Of a DNA stretch of 64,000 nucleotides, positions 48,301-61,600 are shown one piece after another. Below the pieces are notes generated by a model. It worked only from the letters and a program-made list of their open reading frames with translations, searched no databases and was not told the origin of the DNA. Made by a program: the position numbers and the translations under genes. Numbering within the stretch: the first letter of the stretch is position 1; each line of letters starts with the position of its first letter. Source of the DNA: Archilochus colubris (taxonomy: Eukaryota > Chordata > Aves > Apodiformes > Trochilidae); assembly GCA_023079485.1 (NCBI GenBank), contig CM041101.1, positions 9,450,501 through 9,514,500 on the forward strand, written 5' to 3'.

Positions 48301-51300
48301 AACTGAGAGGCAGTCTCTCATGCTGAGAAAGGAAAGCTGCAGATGTGCCCCAAGAAGTGTATTTGGGGGAACAGATCCCTTTTCATCACCTTTCTTTCCT
48401 TTTTAGCAAGCAGTGGATGATAGCAGGGGGGGGGTGTTAATGCAGGCAGCAGGTTTGTCATGTCTGGGCAATGTCAGTCAACACAGGATTAAATAAGGCA
48501 TGTGGAAAATTCTTCTAGGAAGTAAAGTCTAGTGAGAAAGAATCATCAGAGGACTTGTGAGGTGAAATAATCCTCTCTAGACAAGCTCCAGTCCTCATGT
48601 GTGCCCCTGGAAATGTGCCAGGTGATGGATCAGCAGTTTGGAAGGAAGAGGCACACTTGGCTTAGGGGTGTGAGCATCCCAGGGTGCTGAGTGATGGATC
48701 TGCAGGAATACCCAGGGAAGGGTCCCCTCCTGTCTGGAGCCTCCCAGGGAGGGTAGAGGAAGGGCTGGATGTGGAGCAGGAGCTTCTCTGGAAGGCAAGA
48801 TGCCCACCCCCACTCTTGGAGAGAGGGCACCTTGGAGAAATAACACCCCCCCAAGGTCTAGGGGGACATCTGGGACATCTGGCACCAAAGTCTGGGTGGG
48901 AAAAGCAGAAACCTGTCCTTGTGTGAGGGCTGCAGCTGGGTCATTTCACCTTGCAGAAACACCAAGGGCTGCTGTGAGGAGAAGGAGGAGGAGAAGGACT
49001 GCAGGTCCAGCCTGGGCAGAGCCTTTTCCTACAGACTAGGAGGTGTTACACTCCTGTTTCGTGTCCCCAACCTCTTTTGTGTCCCCAGCCTCAGCCAGGC
49101 ACAAACTGCCTGCATGGCTGCTTTGCTTGGACATGGTGTATTCAACCTGCAGTGTCCTGGGTTAAATATGAAGTTATTTTCATATCCATGCATGTAGTGA
49201 TGGACTTGCAACTGGAACTGCTCTGCTGCCATGTCCTGGTGGCTTTGACAGTAATAGGCAGGAGGAGTCTGAATGGCACTGGAAAAGGGCAGAGTCCTTT
49301 CCAAACTCTTGTGGCTTTGTCTCGTTTACAGCTGATGTTATATTTTTGAGGCTCTGTCTGAATGTCTCCTCCTTGCTCTGGGAAAGATATCTCAGCGTGT
49401 TAAATGAGGGAAGAGGGACATACCCCAAGTGACCTCTTTGCGCTTTGTCCTTCCCAAAAGTTGTTTTCCTGTAGGTATGAAAAGTCTGTCCTCCTGTCGA
49501 GTAATAAATGAGAGCATATAAAATGCCCCCAGATGACTTTAAGCTGCTGTGTATGCCCTTGGAGAAATTACTTCATCTGTTGCTGCCCTAGGTGATGGAG
49601 GGAATATCAAGCGTGTTCCAGGTGTAAACCAAGCTTCCCAAAATCTGCTGATAACTCCTGCTGTTTGCCTTGGATCCAGTCCCCCAGATATTTTCTTACT
49701 CTTTTGCCTGCTTCTACTACTCCGTGTGCCTTTTGCTCATCTGTGTGATGAGTGGTGCTGGGCAGCTGGACGGGTGCCTTCTGATGTGTCATTTACCTTC
49801 TCTCCCTAGATGTAAAAACACCCAATGTTGCTTGCACACATCCAGGAGTGGATGCACAAATGATGGGAAGTGTTACCATTCCCTTTTCCAGGTGGTGGAA
49901 GCGTGTTCCTTCCTTCATTTGTTCCAAATGTCAGACTCAGTGAAATTCATCCCTCCCAGATTTGAGGGGATAGAGTGGTTTCTTGTCTCTGTTTCCCCAG
50001 TTCAGGGTGAAACTCTGTAGCAGGCACAGCCCTGCAGAGCTGCAATGCACTCACTGGCTGTGACTCCAAGCCCTGTGTGGGTCTGGGTTTGTAGCTGCTC
50101 AGGCTTTATTTGGCTTCCTGGGCAAAGCTGGGGGTTGGTATTGGAAGGGAGGGATTTCTCCTGGGGGAAGCATGGCCTGGGGAGGGGAAAAATTGGTTTC
50201 ATCTTGGGTTTCCTCACTGCTTTGCATGGGGTGAGTGCTGGTGTCCTGGTGCCTGCTCTGGCAGCTCTGCTTGTACCTCCAGGAAACATCACCCTGGATC
50301 TCTTGCCCTTCTGTCCATTGGCAAGAGGATTCTGTTGTTTTTTATTTTGGTGCTGGGTCGTGAAGTTCTCAGGCTCTCTGGGGAGAGGAATTGAAGTGCT
50401 GAGGTTGGGTGGGGTGGGAGTGAGGTTGCTCTGGTCAGATGTTGGGAAAACTCCAGGGGTGGATGCTAGATCTGGGTACCCAAGGAAGGACAATATCAGT
50501 TTCACAGCTCTCTGAACAGAGGTCTTTGAGCTCCTGAATTTTTGGGGATCTGGGGTGAGCCCCATTGAAACTGAAGCAATGACAGAAAATGGAGCTTTTG
50601 GTTGCTGCTGTTTTATTCCTGCTGTCTGCTCTGTGGCTGTCCTGCCTCTGGGAGCTGTGCAGAGCTCCAGAGAGTTGGTATTTCTTGCAACCCCTGGATC
50701 AGAAGCAGGACTGAGAGGCTTCATCCAGAGCCTCAGGGACAGTAACAGTGTTCAACTTTTTGCTTTCCACCCTGCATTTGTCTTCATATAAAAGGAGAGC
50801 AGGGTCTTGTAGGGGGTTTCTTCACGATTCCTTTTAATACTCCTTTGCCTTTCTCAGACACCTTTGTTCTTTTTGGAAAAACCCTTATAGCAATCATGAG
50901 AAGCTGATCCCCAGTTTGCCATTTACTTTAGGGAATCAGCTGTTGTGTGAGAATGTCTAGCTGGGCCTAATTTAGGTTTCCCTCATTTTTAACCTCCTGG
51001 TCCCCAGGGCTCTCAGCCTCTTATCTGGGACCAATACTTTCTTCCTTAGTGGCCAAGGAAGGGAGGAAGGAAGGGCCACTGTCTCTCCCAACACTATTTA
51101 TGAGCTCTCCCTGGCCTACTATACCCAGAGAAATAAACAACCCCAGTCTCCTTTTGCCCTCTATTGTTTCTCTCCTTTGTGCTCAGTACAGTGATGCCTC
51201 TGAGCTACCCCAGGGCTCCTGCGTTCCCAAGCTTCCCCATCCCTCTCACAAAGGATCTCTTTTCTCCCAGCCTTCTGGGTGCTGGGGCTCTGCATGAAAC

Positions 51301-54300
51301 CTGCCAGCGACCCTTGGCTCTGTCTGAAAATAGCCCCTGCCTTTTAGGAGCTCTCATTTATTTTTGCTCTTGTAATTAGACTTGATCCTGCTTGTATTTT
51401 TTTGTTCCTTTGACCCTTCTTTGTTACCACAGGGAATAATTTTTTTTTTGCAAAGTTTTCCAGCTTCCTTTCTACCTGTGCATACCCAGCTCTGCTGGCT
51501 CCCAGGAGCCTTCTTTCTTTGGATTAAGTTGGGAATTTAATTGCAAGACTTCAGACTTTCCCAAATATTTCCTACTCGTGTGTTGTGAGGCTCCCCTGGG
51601 ACAGGGCCTGCAGACTTGGAATTCAGAGCCTCCTTCCATCAGCTTTTCCCTGGCAAGCTCTGTGTGTGACCCCCCCAAACCCTGCCCTGGGCACCTCAGT
51701 GCTGCTGCCAATATTCAGTGGCATCTTCATTCACCCTGGCTGGCTGCTTCCCAGGGCTGATGTCCAAATGTCACTCCTCAAGCTGCTGTCACCTGCTGAG
51801 CCTTTGGTTTCTCCACGGGAGGTTTCTCTGCTTTCCCAGCAGTTCCTTGCCCACTTCTGGCAGGATTTCAGCAGAGTGATGCTGGTTTATGGCACGTGAG
51901 GATCTGCTCTGGGGTATCCTGCTTGTGTACACCTCATCTTTTCTCACCTCACCCATATCTCATGAATCAAAATCCCTCTTCTGCTGCTGATCAAAGCCCT
52001 GCCCTTTGCGCGGGAACAGACTGGAGAAAAAAATCTCCAGTATGGTTTTCTTTCCATCAGCCACCCTGGAGCAGCATCCCTCAGCCTCTGAACCATCGTT
52101 ATTGTCCCCAGCTGTCCCAGGACATTTTTGCAGATCCACTTTCATCCCCTCTTACTGCCTCATCCTCCTTTTTGCCTTCAGCTCCTTGGCCAGCAGTGCT
52201 GCTGCCAGGGCTTGGTCCCTGATGGGTGCTGCTGGGTGATGGGTGATAGGGACTGGAAAGGTTTCCAAACACAGCTCAGGGAGTCTCAGCTGCTTCAGAG
52301 CATCCTTCACAGGTCTTTGCTTTGTGAAAGGCTCTGGGATTCTGGAGTCTCTGCCTTTGGGTGGTTTGGAATGCATAGGTGTGCTTGGTAGGGGTGAGTG
52401 CTGTGTGTTGCTAAACCTGGGGCTTCCTAAAGTAAAAGAAACAAACCCATTCTGTGCAGTTTCTCCAGGTGAAAGAACCAGAAAGTGAGTTCCCCCAGGC
52501 TGCCCTCTGCTGCTGTGCAGATCAGGACTGTTTCTCCCTGCCGTGTACAGAAAGGTGAGGAGGAAAGCTGGAGGTGAAAGCAGTTTAACCATGGAGAAAA
52601 GTGGGCTGGGTCTGCTCCCAGCCTCTGGAAGGGGACAGGATGGAGCTGGGAAGGAAGGGGTGAGGGCTGCAGTGGTGGGATGTGGCTTCCAGTCTGCTTT
52701 GCTCTGGAAAGCAGGTGTGTTTATTGCCAAACCTTGATCAATGAAATGGAAAGAAGCAAATAAAAATTCCCCACCCAGGTCTGCATGCAGCAGGGATGCT
52801 GGGGAGCTGGGGGCTACCCAGCTGGGATGGAGGTGGCCACCAGCTGGTTTTTGTGGATGGTGAGAGCAGATTCCTGCCCTGGGAGCTTGTCTGCTGAGAG
52901 AGAGCAGCCTTGGGGTCTTGTTAAAGGCTGTTCCAGGGCAGGGGGACACGTCAGGCAGCATCCTCACAGGGGCTTGGCACATCATTGTCTGCTGGATGGT
53001 GTGGGCAGTGATGCAGGTTCTGGTGCATCTGCTTTGGGGGAAGGTTATGGTGTATTTGGGACTGCAGAGCAGTGGCAGGAAAAAATTCCACTTGAAAGGT
53101 TATAAAGCATATGCTTAATTACCATTTAATGGCTTACATGGGTGATTAAGGGGGAAGTCTGTTGGCTGGACAAGTCAGAATGGGCTGGGGTTCAGAGCTG
53201 CAGCTGAACTGTCTCTTCATCACTCCTGTGACCTTGCTCAAAGGCAGTTGCTGTATCCTGCTTATGAAAAAGGAAGAAAATAAATTTAACAAGAAATGCT
53301 ATGAGCCTTTAAAACAAATACAGGGGATAATATCAAGGTAAATGTCTTACACTATGGAGAACAATTTTTTCAAGTGGTGAATATGTCAGAGCATCGATTT
53401 CTGTGCTGGTTTTTCCTCCTCTGTTTTTACCTGCTGTATTTTTGCCCCCTTTGGAAGGGAGAGAATGATGTGGGCTTGTGCTTGGGCTGTAGCTGAGTCT
53501 CAGGGAGAGAACCCATCAATACCAATCTCCACTTAGTCTGGCTCTGCTGGTTTGATCATTTGAAGCCCAAATGGCTTTCAGGGGCTGCAGAGCTTTGTGC
53601 AGGGGCTGAGGGTCTCACCCTTGGAGCTTGGGGCTCTGACTTTGCTTCTGGAGATGCCTGAGGTTGCTGGGTCCATCCTGTGACTGCATTGCTCAGTGCC
53701 ATGTAAATGCATCCTGCCTTGGCTGAGCTCTCTTCCATCATTTTATTTCTTGTTTACCCATCTCTTAGGGACAGACTCTGCCAGCCTGATCACCTTGCAG
53801 ACCATAAATTACCCCTGAACATATTGGGTTTGTCTGAAAGCAAAGCACTGTTCCTCAGTGGGAATAGGAGCCAGGCAGGGTTATGGGGCAGCATGTGGAT
53901 GTCCTGGGTTTCTGCAGGAAGCCTCAGCTCTGCTGCTAAGCTGGTTTATTTACCAAGCTGGAATTTAGTTATTTCCCTACAGAGGGTTCAGTTGTCTGCT
54001 GGAAAACTGAGGGTTCTTCAGTGTTAGCAAAAAATCAAAACAAACCCCCAAAAAAGCCCAGCTTTTAGTGGCCAGTGGATCAAGGGGTTGCTCTTCAGCT
54101 CTTCACTGTTTTGGAATGGGGTAGTTCTGTGATTTTTGTTCTAACTTTTGGAAAGTTAGAACAGTTTGGCAAGAATTTGTTTCTTGGGAAAATTCTGAAT
54201 TCCTTTCCAAATTTTGGCACTGTTTTAGGTTGAGGGACATCAGGAGAGTGGCCCTGCAGTGAAACACAACCTTTCAGCATCCCTTTCATCTGTTTTTTGG

Positions 54301-55049
54301 TTTGGGACTGAAAGGTGAGGAAGGGTCTGTATTTGGGATAAGAACTGCATTTCACCACTGCTGGCAGAAAGACTCAAATCTTCATCTTTGATCTTTAAGA
54401 CAGCACCAAAACTTTCCTTTTTGCTGCTGTATCTGACCCCTCAGAGAGCCCTGAAATAGCTCAGGTCTGGGTGAATCCTCATTTTTGACAAACTGGGACT
54501 CAGGGTGGGATCTTTGTTTATACTGCTGATCCCCCAGAGTCTGTGCTCTTGGGTTTTTGCATGACAAGATCTGCAGAACAAACTCACTGGCAACCTGGGA
54601 GGGAGAAACCTGGAGTGAAGAAGGGGGACAATATCTTGCTGGGTTTTGCTCTCCTGTTTGCTGCCTGGGACTGAAGCAGCAGAGAAAAGAAAACGTGGGG
54701 GGAATTACCCATGGGCAGAGGGTTGGCCAAGTTGCTCTGCAGAAGTGTGAAAGAAAGATGTTAATCCTGCTGGCTCCCCTTGCCAAGAGCATGCACGTGC
54801 CACCCTTTATGGCATCCTGTTTGTTTGATGCTTTATTTAGTTTTTTCCTGCCTGGGAATGAATCTTTGCCCAGCTGGCTGTCAGGAGCTTGATGTGCTCA
54901 GCATCCTCCTGCCTGGCTCTGGGGCTTTACCCTTAGGGGTGCTCACCCTGCCAAGCATCTCCCGGGCTCTGCCAGGCTCCTTTGCTGTTGTCACCCAAGT
55001 TAGCTGCAGTTGAGAAGCCAAAATTGTCATTTTTCCTGAAAGCACATGG
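48301..55049. other. Intron sequence, no gene seen
   Basis: No exon, RNA gene or mobile element is recognisable. The longest frames (52,985-52,152 on the minus strand, 277 codons; 50,724-50,002 on the minus strand, 240 codons) have random-looking, proline/serine-rich translations without domains. Small G or A runs occur (for example 48,427-48,435), and nothing else stands out. Confidence 0.5.
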
Positions 55050-55689
55050 AATCATAGAATCATAGAATTAGCCGGGTTGGAAGGGACCTCAGAGATCATC
55101 TAGTCCAACCCTTGACCCACCGGAGCAGTTGCTAGACCATGGCACTGAGTGCCACATCCAGTCTTTTTTTAAATGTCTCCAGGGACGGAGAATCTACCAC
55201 CTCACCGGGCAGTCCATTCCATAGCCTAATCACCCTCTCCGTGAAGAAATTCTTTCTAATATCTAACCTAAACCTCCCCTGGCACAACTTAAGACTGTGT
55301 CCTCTTGTCTTGTTGAAGGTCGTCTGTGAAAAGAGTCCAGTTCCCACCTCGCTACAGCCTCCTTTCAGGTAGTTGTAGACAGCAATGAGGTCTCCCCTGA
55401 GCCTCCTCTTCTTCAGGCTGAACAGCCCCAGCTCTCTCAGCCTCTCCTCATAGGGCCTGTGCTCGAGTCCCTTCACCAGCCTGGTTGCCCTCCTTTGGAC
55501 CTGTTCCAGGACCTCTACATCCTTCTTAAACTGAGGGGCCCAGAACTGGACACAGGACTCAAGCTGTGGCCTCACCAGGGCTGAGTACAGGGGAAGAATC
55601 CCTTCCCTGGACCTGCTGGTGATGCTGTTTTTGATACAGGCCAGGATGCCATTGGCCTTCCTGGCCACCTGGGCACACTGCTGGCTCAT
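55050..55689 (-). mobile_element. Mosaic CR1 LINE, 5'-truncated
   Basis: The element ends in the same octamers as the 43.3 kb copy. Over 55,050-55,555 it differs from 43,337-43,842 at only two positions (55,204 and 55,222). From 55,556 to 55,689 it differs at about ten positions, and the first half of that stretch carries the bases found in the composite copy at 45,330-45,390. It is 5'-truncated just after the SQQCAQV-coding segment. The reading frame (55,132-55,689) is open. Confidence 0.92.
55132..55689 (-). pseudogene. CR1 ORF2 extreme C-terminal fragment
   Basis: An uninterrupted 185-codon frame covers only the part of CR1 ORF2 after the polymerase core: [20 protein letters not shown], then [59 protein letters not shown] and LDVALSAM. 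The catalytic FADD block and the endonuclease are absent through truncation. The open frame indicates youth rather than function. Confidence 0.9.
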
Positions 55690-58600
55690 GGAGTATATGC
55701 ATGTTAGGATAGGAAAAGCACCATTATCACAGCCTGCAAATATTACAGGTCTGACTGATCAGAGCTCTTAAAATACTTAAAATCTTTTAAGTCTGATGAA
55801 GGGGTTGTGCCTGGAACCAGTTCTAGGCAATAAGCTGTGAAAAGAAGTGAAAACAAACTCTGGACTGGAAATTACCTCTCCCAGATGTCGAGGCAAGGTT
55901 GGGTTTTGTTGTTTTGTTTTTTTTACAGCCTGAGAAAAGTTGTCCAGGAGATAGAGCTACTGGAATACAAAACCCTCTTCAATATTAAACCTCTGCAGAA
56001 AGAAATGCACCAGTGGTCACTCTGCTGAGTGGTGCATGAGGAAATCTTCAGCTTCTTCCATTCATTAGCTGGAAAGGGATCAGTGGAAAATAGATTTGCA
56101 TATATGTTTATTGGTGCTTTGGGACTTGTTTGTGGGAAGGTTACCCAGTATTTATTATCTCCTTTTTCACCAGGAGAGAACATTAATTGCTTTCTTGCTT
56201 GAGCTAACTGGGCTTGCAGCAAGTCATCCTCTCCTTGTGAATGCAAAACCTGAGGGGTCACCTTCCCAGCAGGGTCCCCAGGAACATCTTGCTCAGATTG
56301 CTTTGACCAAGGAATGATTGGTCAGGAGTCCCTGGATCTCCCTGTTGGGAAGGTAGCAGCTTGCAAAGCCCATTTTCTGGCTTTTGAGGTCTTTCTCCTC
56401 TTGACATCTGTTCTGGGGGTGGAACCATCAGTAGGAAGGATAACAAATTTTCCTTTCTGTTCTAGCTTAGCTTTATGGCCCTGGATAGCTTCATTTCTAT
56501 GCTTTCCCTGCTGTGCTCTGATGGATTCTCTTGCTTTCAGTAACTTAAATCCCAGCTTAAAAGGCCTCAGGAGCACAATAAAAGTGAGGGAAGAGAAGGA
56601 AAAAGAGATTCAGCAAGTGATATGTACTTCAGCCATCCATTGCCAGCTGTGGGGTTGTAGCATCATTTGGTGGGGATGGGGGGAGGAGAAGATGGATGAG
56701 CAAAGCTCTGAGCTCCACGTGCAAAATGAGGGTTGTGGCCAGGGGCAGGAATGGTCAGTGGTCCCTCCCTGTGTGCTGGGAGCAAGCCTGGAGTCTTTCC
56801 ATCTCCTTTCTCCAGAAGATTTGGCAAAGTTGGTCTTCAAGAAACAGCAGCTGAAGCAGTGGTTGGGCTTGCAGGACCCATGAAAGGAAGTCAGGAGGGA
56901 AAGGTCCTATCCAGAGGCTCAGGGTTGAAGGGATTTAGGGGCTGAACGTGAGTGTTGGCTCAGATTGGTGAATTTGGTGATGGATGAGTCCCTGAGCCAG
57001 GCCACAGGGAGAGAGGCCATGTAGAGATGTCCTGCAGGACCTGCTCTGGGGACCTTCCCAGCTCCTGTGTCCCAGCAGGAAGAGTGTCCCAGCAGGAGAT
57101 CCTTGGTGCTCCCTGGGGAAGGATTGGTCCTCAGGGGGGACACTTGAGAAAGCTGGAGGGGATGTCAGGAGTTCTGGTGAAGCTGGTTTGTTTCCAGCAG
57201 TGAAAAGAGGACATTTTAGTGGGTTGAGAGGAGCCTCAGGGATCACTTTTGGTGTCATCTGGGAGCCAGTGCTGAACAAATCCCTTGGTTGTTTCTTGCT
57301 GCAAGCCAGGGTGGGGTTTTCTCTCCCACTTCATGAGTATACTTGAAACCTCACCTTGAAACTGGTTCTAAGCACATATTAGAGATGGGCAAGAACCAGG
57401 GGTGAGTGGGTATTCCTGCCAGAGGAGCTCTTACTCATCGATTTCCCATTTTCCCAGGGAGGCAGAAGCCAGCCCTCCTCCCTCCCATCCATCTGCAGGG
57501 ACCTGGGCTCTTTCCACACATTCCCCTTTCCTGATTTCCCCAGGAGGAAAAGCAGCTCTGGTGCTGCCCATCACTCCAGTCACACTTCTCCTTGTCTGTG
57601 CTTTATTTATTTTTTTTATTATTATTTTTTTTATAACAGTCATTGGCCTCTAATTAGATGGTTGATGCCAAAGTACTAATAGGAAAAAGGCTCTTTATTT
57701 AAAACAAACCCATGTGAATAATTACATAAATATTTGTCTGGGCCAGTCTTAGTTTGAGTCCTGGGAAAGCTTTTTGGATGGCTTAGAGACTTCTTGTTAG
57801 CTTTTATAGCAGCATTTTTCAATTCAGATGCTGTCTTTGGGTTTGGATCCTCTTCCATGGATAGGAAGACCTGAAATCTATCAAGTGTAGCAGATACTTC
57901 CAAGAACAGGCAAATCACCTTGTGAGCAGCTCAAAAGAAAATATCTGAAGGGAGGAAAAAAATGCTGGTGTAGTTCTGTGCTGATGTGACCCAAATTTTG
58001 CAGAATCTGTTCTTGTCCCTGTGTGACTTTGTGTCCTCGTGTTTTATTTGTAGTGGGACTGGAAATGGGAATGGAATGGAAGCTGGAATGTTGTATTTGG
58101 ACCAGCTTCCTGCTCTGCAGGTTTCATCAGCAGATTATTCCTTATTCTAGCTGGTCCATAAAAAAAAAAACAAACCTTAACTGGCCTGAAGTGTAAGAAA
58201 GTTGGTTCCTTAGTGATATTAAAAGAAATCCATTTATGCATCTAATTGGGAATAAGGTCTGCAGCATAAATATGGATTAGAACTGTGACAATCATTGGGA
58301 ACCAGGAATTGATCCTTCCCTGCTGGCAGACTTACCCTAAAGGCATCCCAGCTTTTAAGTCTGCTTGGAATCTTTGCTGAAATTGATGAATTTCATGGCT
58401 GGGGCTGGGCAGGTGATAAATTCAGAGCTGAGTCTTCCTCCTGCTCTTCTTGCCCTGAAAGCAGCACCTGTGGTGCAGATGTGGGCTGCAGAAACTCAGA
58501 AAGGAAGCTGTGCTCTTCAGAAAATGATGGCAAACAAACCTCAGAAACATTTTTCACCAAGTCAGGCAGATATTAATTTGAAATTTGCCTTCCAGCCACG

Positions 58601-61600
58601 CGTTTTATGAAGGAAATCAGATCTGCATGTAAAGTAAATGCTCTGAGTTCATCGATTTAAGTGGCTGAGGAAGGATTGGTTTTCCAGTCCCTGTGTCAGA
58701 TTATTCCAGTGTACAGCAGTGCTGGAAATAACTCAGGGCTGGGCTTTTGTACATCTATCAAATGAAATATTAAAAGATGACAACAAAACCCTCACAGTGC
58801 ATGAAAATGAGGCTCTAGCTCCTAAATGCCTCTCTCCTGGAGGCCTCCCAGCTGGGTGATACCCTCACAGGACTGGGGGTAATGCCTGCAATAAACCCCT
58901 CTGGGGTTTTGTGGGGGTTTGTTGGTTGGTTTTGGCTTTGTTGTGGGATGCTGCTTGGCAGCCTGATTGTAGCTGTGCAATGATTGTAATTACACAGGTG
59001 CTTGTGTTAATGTGGTTCATTAAACTCAGGGTTGGGCAATTCACTAGCAGCACCACAACAGGAATTAAAAGGCTAGGCATGGCTGTTAGGGAGGCTGTGG
59101 AATGGGTATTATTCCACAGTGGCTAATGTTCCCCTAAAGCTTGTCCATTTGGGGTGTTTTTTCCTCTTTTTTGTCTAGCTGATAGAAGATGCTGCCTGCA
59201 TCTCTAGCTCCCTGTGTCCTTGCAGCTCCAGCCCTGCTTCCCCCTGATTTCCCTGGGTACTCCTGGAAGATGCTGAGGTGGGAGATGACCCATAGGATTG
59301 TTCTCAGGATGGGGACACTGGTCCTGTGTCCCTTGGCAGGCATTTAAAAAGTGGCTTCAGTGTCCAGAAGAGCTGTGACATTGGCCACCCCATATGGCTG
59401 CATCCCCCATGCTTCCAGCCATTGGCATGGGAAGGGGAGGAGGGGAAAAAGCCTGGATCAGGATGTGTTCTGGTCCCAAACTTCCCTGACATTCATGTGG
59501 GCTGCTGAGTGCTTGGAAGCATCCAAAATAGGTGGGTTGGGGCTTCCTGGGGTCAAGGGATGGCTGTGTCTGCACAGGATGGCTTCATCCTGCCTGCTGC
59601 AGTTCCCATCCTGGGGTTGTGGTGAGATGGTTACCTACATAAAATATTCCAGAGAGTTGCAAAATATTTCTCTCTAATTAAAAGCCACAGCTCAGCTCAC
59701 TGAATTTGGTTTGCTCTCTTCTTTTTTTTTCCCCAAAGTTTTGGGTTTTTTGGGGGGGGAGGTTTGGAGAGAGATGTCATGCAAAGGTTGGCCACTGCCT
59801 TGATCCATGTCTCCCTAGTTTCATCCAAGGGTGGTGCCCTTGTTCTTGGTGCAGTGCCAAGGAGCTTTGGGTACCCACAGAAGGAAGAAAAGTGCCCTCT
59901 GTGCTGGGCTGGAACAGATGGTGGCTCTGGAGCTGGCTGCAGCAGCAGCCTGGGGAGGATGCTTACACTTGCTGTGACAAAAAGGCAGCTCTGTCAGGGT
60001 CTGGGGTGTCATTTCCCCCTGTCTGGGAGGGGAACATGCCAGCTTCTTTCTTCCTTGCAGCAGTAACTGCTCTGCAGCCCAATAAAAGAGGTTACAGAAC
60101 TTCTGGTGACTTGAATGTGCTGCATGATCAGGCCCTAATTCAACCTTATAAAGAGCCTGAAGTGGTTGGTTGTTAAAAAGCACTTTGAAAATGTGAATGC
60201 TGCCCAAGTGCCAGATTGTCTGGAAATAGGATGTACTGCTTAGAGTGAAGACAAGAAGCTGAATTTCCCTTTTCCCCCAGCCTGAGAGCTGCCAGGAGCC
60301 TTCATCTTGGCTGGACTTGGCTCAGGTGTGAATCCCCTGGCAGCACAGGGGGACTGGGATGGGAAGAGGACATCCTGAAAAGCCTGGCCAGGTACTGAAC
60401 ACTTGGAGAAGCAGTAAATAATGTTTTGCTTAAAGCTGCCACTAGGAACGAGAGCTGTGACTTGGTTGGGTTGCTCAGCTTGTGCTGTCTGGGCATGGGG
60501 AAGGGGTCTCAGGTCCCCAGGTGATGCTGATGTGGCCCTGGGACCAGGACAAATCCTCTCTGTCACCAAGCTGGGCCATGTGGTCAGATGTCTGCTGGTT
60601 TCTCATCACCTCCTGCAGAAAAGTGTGAAGTGCCCTAAGCAGAGCAGGGACTTTTCATGGGTTTTTTTAATCTCAGCCTCAGTGCTCTACCTGCAAAGCT
60701 GCTTCCCAAAAGGCTGGGCCAAGGTTTTGCTTGGGAAGCTGACAGATTCTTTGGATGTGATTTCCAGCTCCTGCTGGTACATCTCCATGGGTCACCCTGG
60801 GGTAATCCAGGAGCCTTGCAAGGGTTTTAAAGTGGGATTTTTAGGGGAAAGGAACCAGAGGGATGGGGCTGGAGGGAATGAAAGTGCCTGCTCTGTAACT
60901 TCCAGCCCTGTATTGCTGCTTTCAGAAACTGCTCCTAAAACTGGGCTCTCTTTAAGACCTCTCAGTTAATCATTCAGAAGATGGAGTCATGCTCCATCCC
61001 CCTTTCCTTTTGCAGATCTGCTGAGTCTGGGAGTAGTTTTAATAACACGAAGTTTCAGACTCCCTTCACCCTCAGTTTTTTTCTTTAAAGGGCAAGACTC
61101 CTGTCAGTCATCAAACTCCTGCTGGAAAACTTCCCAAAATGTCACAGTGACCCAGAGAAATTCTTGCTTCAGCAGCTGGGGGAGGGATTGGAAAAGCTCC
61201 TCTTGGATCCTGGCTGGGATGGGGCCATGGGCAGGGTGGTGTGGGAGGCATCTCCAGTGGGTGAGCAGAGGCAAGGGGGTGGCTGACTGCAGAGCTGGTG
61301 ATTCACTGAATGCTTCTGACCCTCCTGGCCCATAAAAAAACCTCCTTGGACACTGAGCAGCTGTGCTGACGTGGGCTGTGGGGTTGGGAGGGTTGGGTTT
61401 GGGCTCTGCCTTAAAAGGTTTTGTTCTTCCCTCTGGAGGGGAGGGCTTGCTGCAGCAGGGAGGGGGTGGGAAGGAAGAGGTTGTGTTCTGGGACCCCTTT
61501 TTGGGACCAGGTGGTGAAAGCCAGTGCCAAGCTCCCTGGCAGCATCACCCATTCAAGCAGGGGAAGGGATGCTGTGTGTTGGGTTGCTTGCACCCCCAGA

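Noticed and set aside
50002..50724. 240-codon minus-strand frame
   Set aside because: Low-information translation without recognisable domain; intronic.
52152..52985. 277-codon open frame on the minus strand
   Set aside because: No domain, no plausible Kozak or splice context, a proline/serine-rich random translation, and location inside the COL5A1 intron; a chance ORF.
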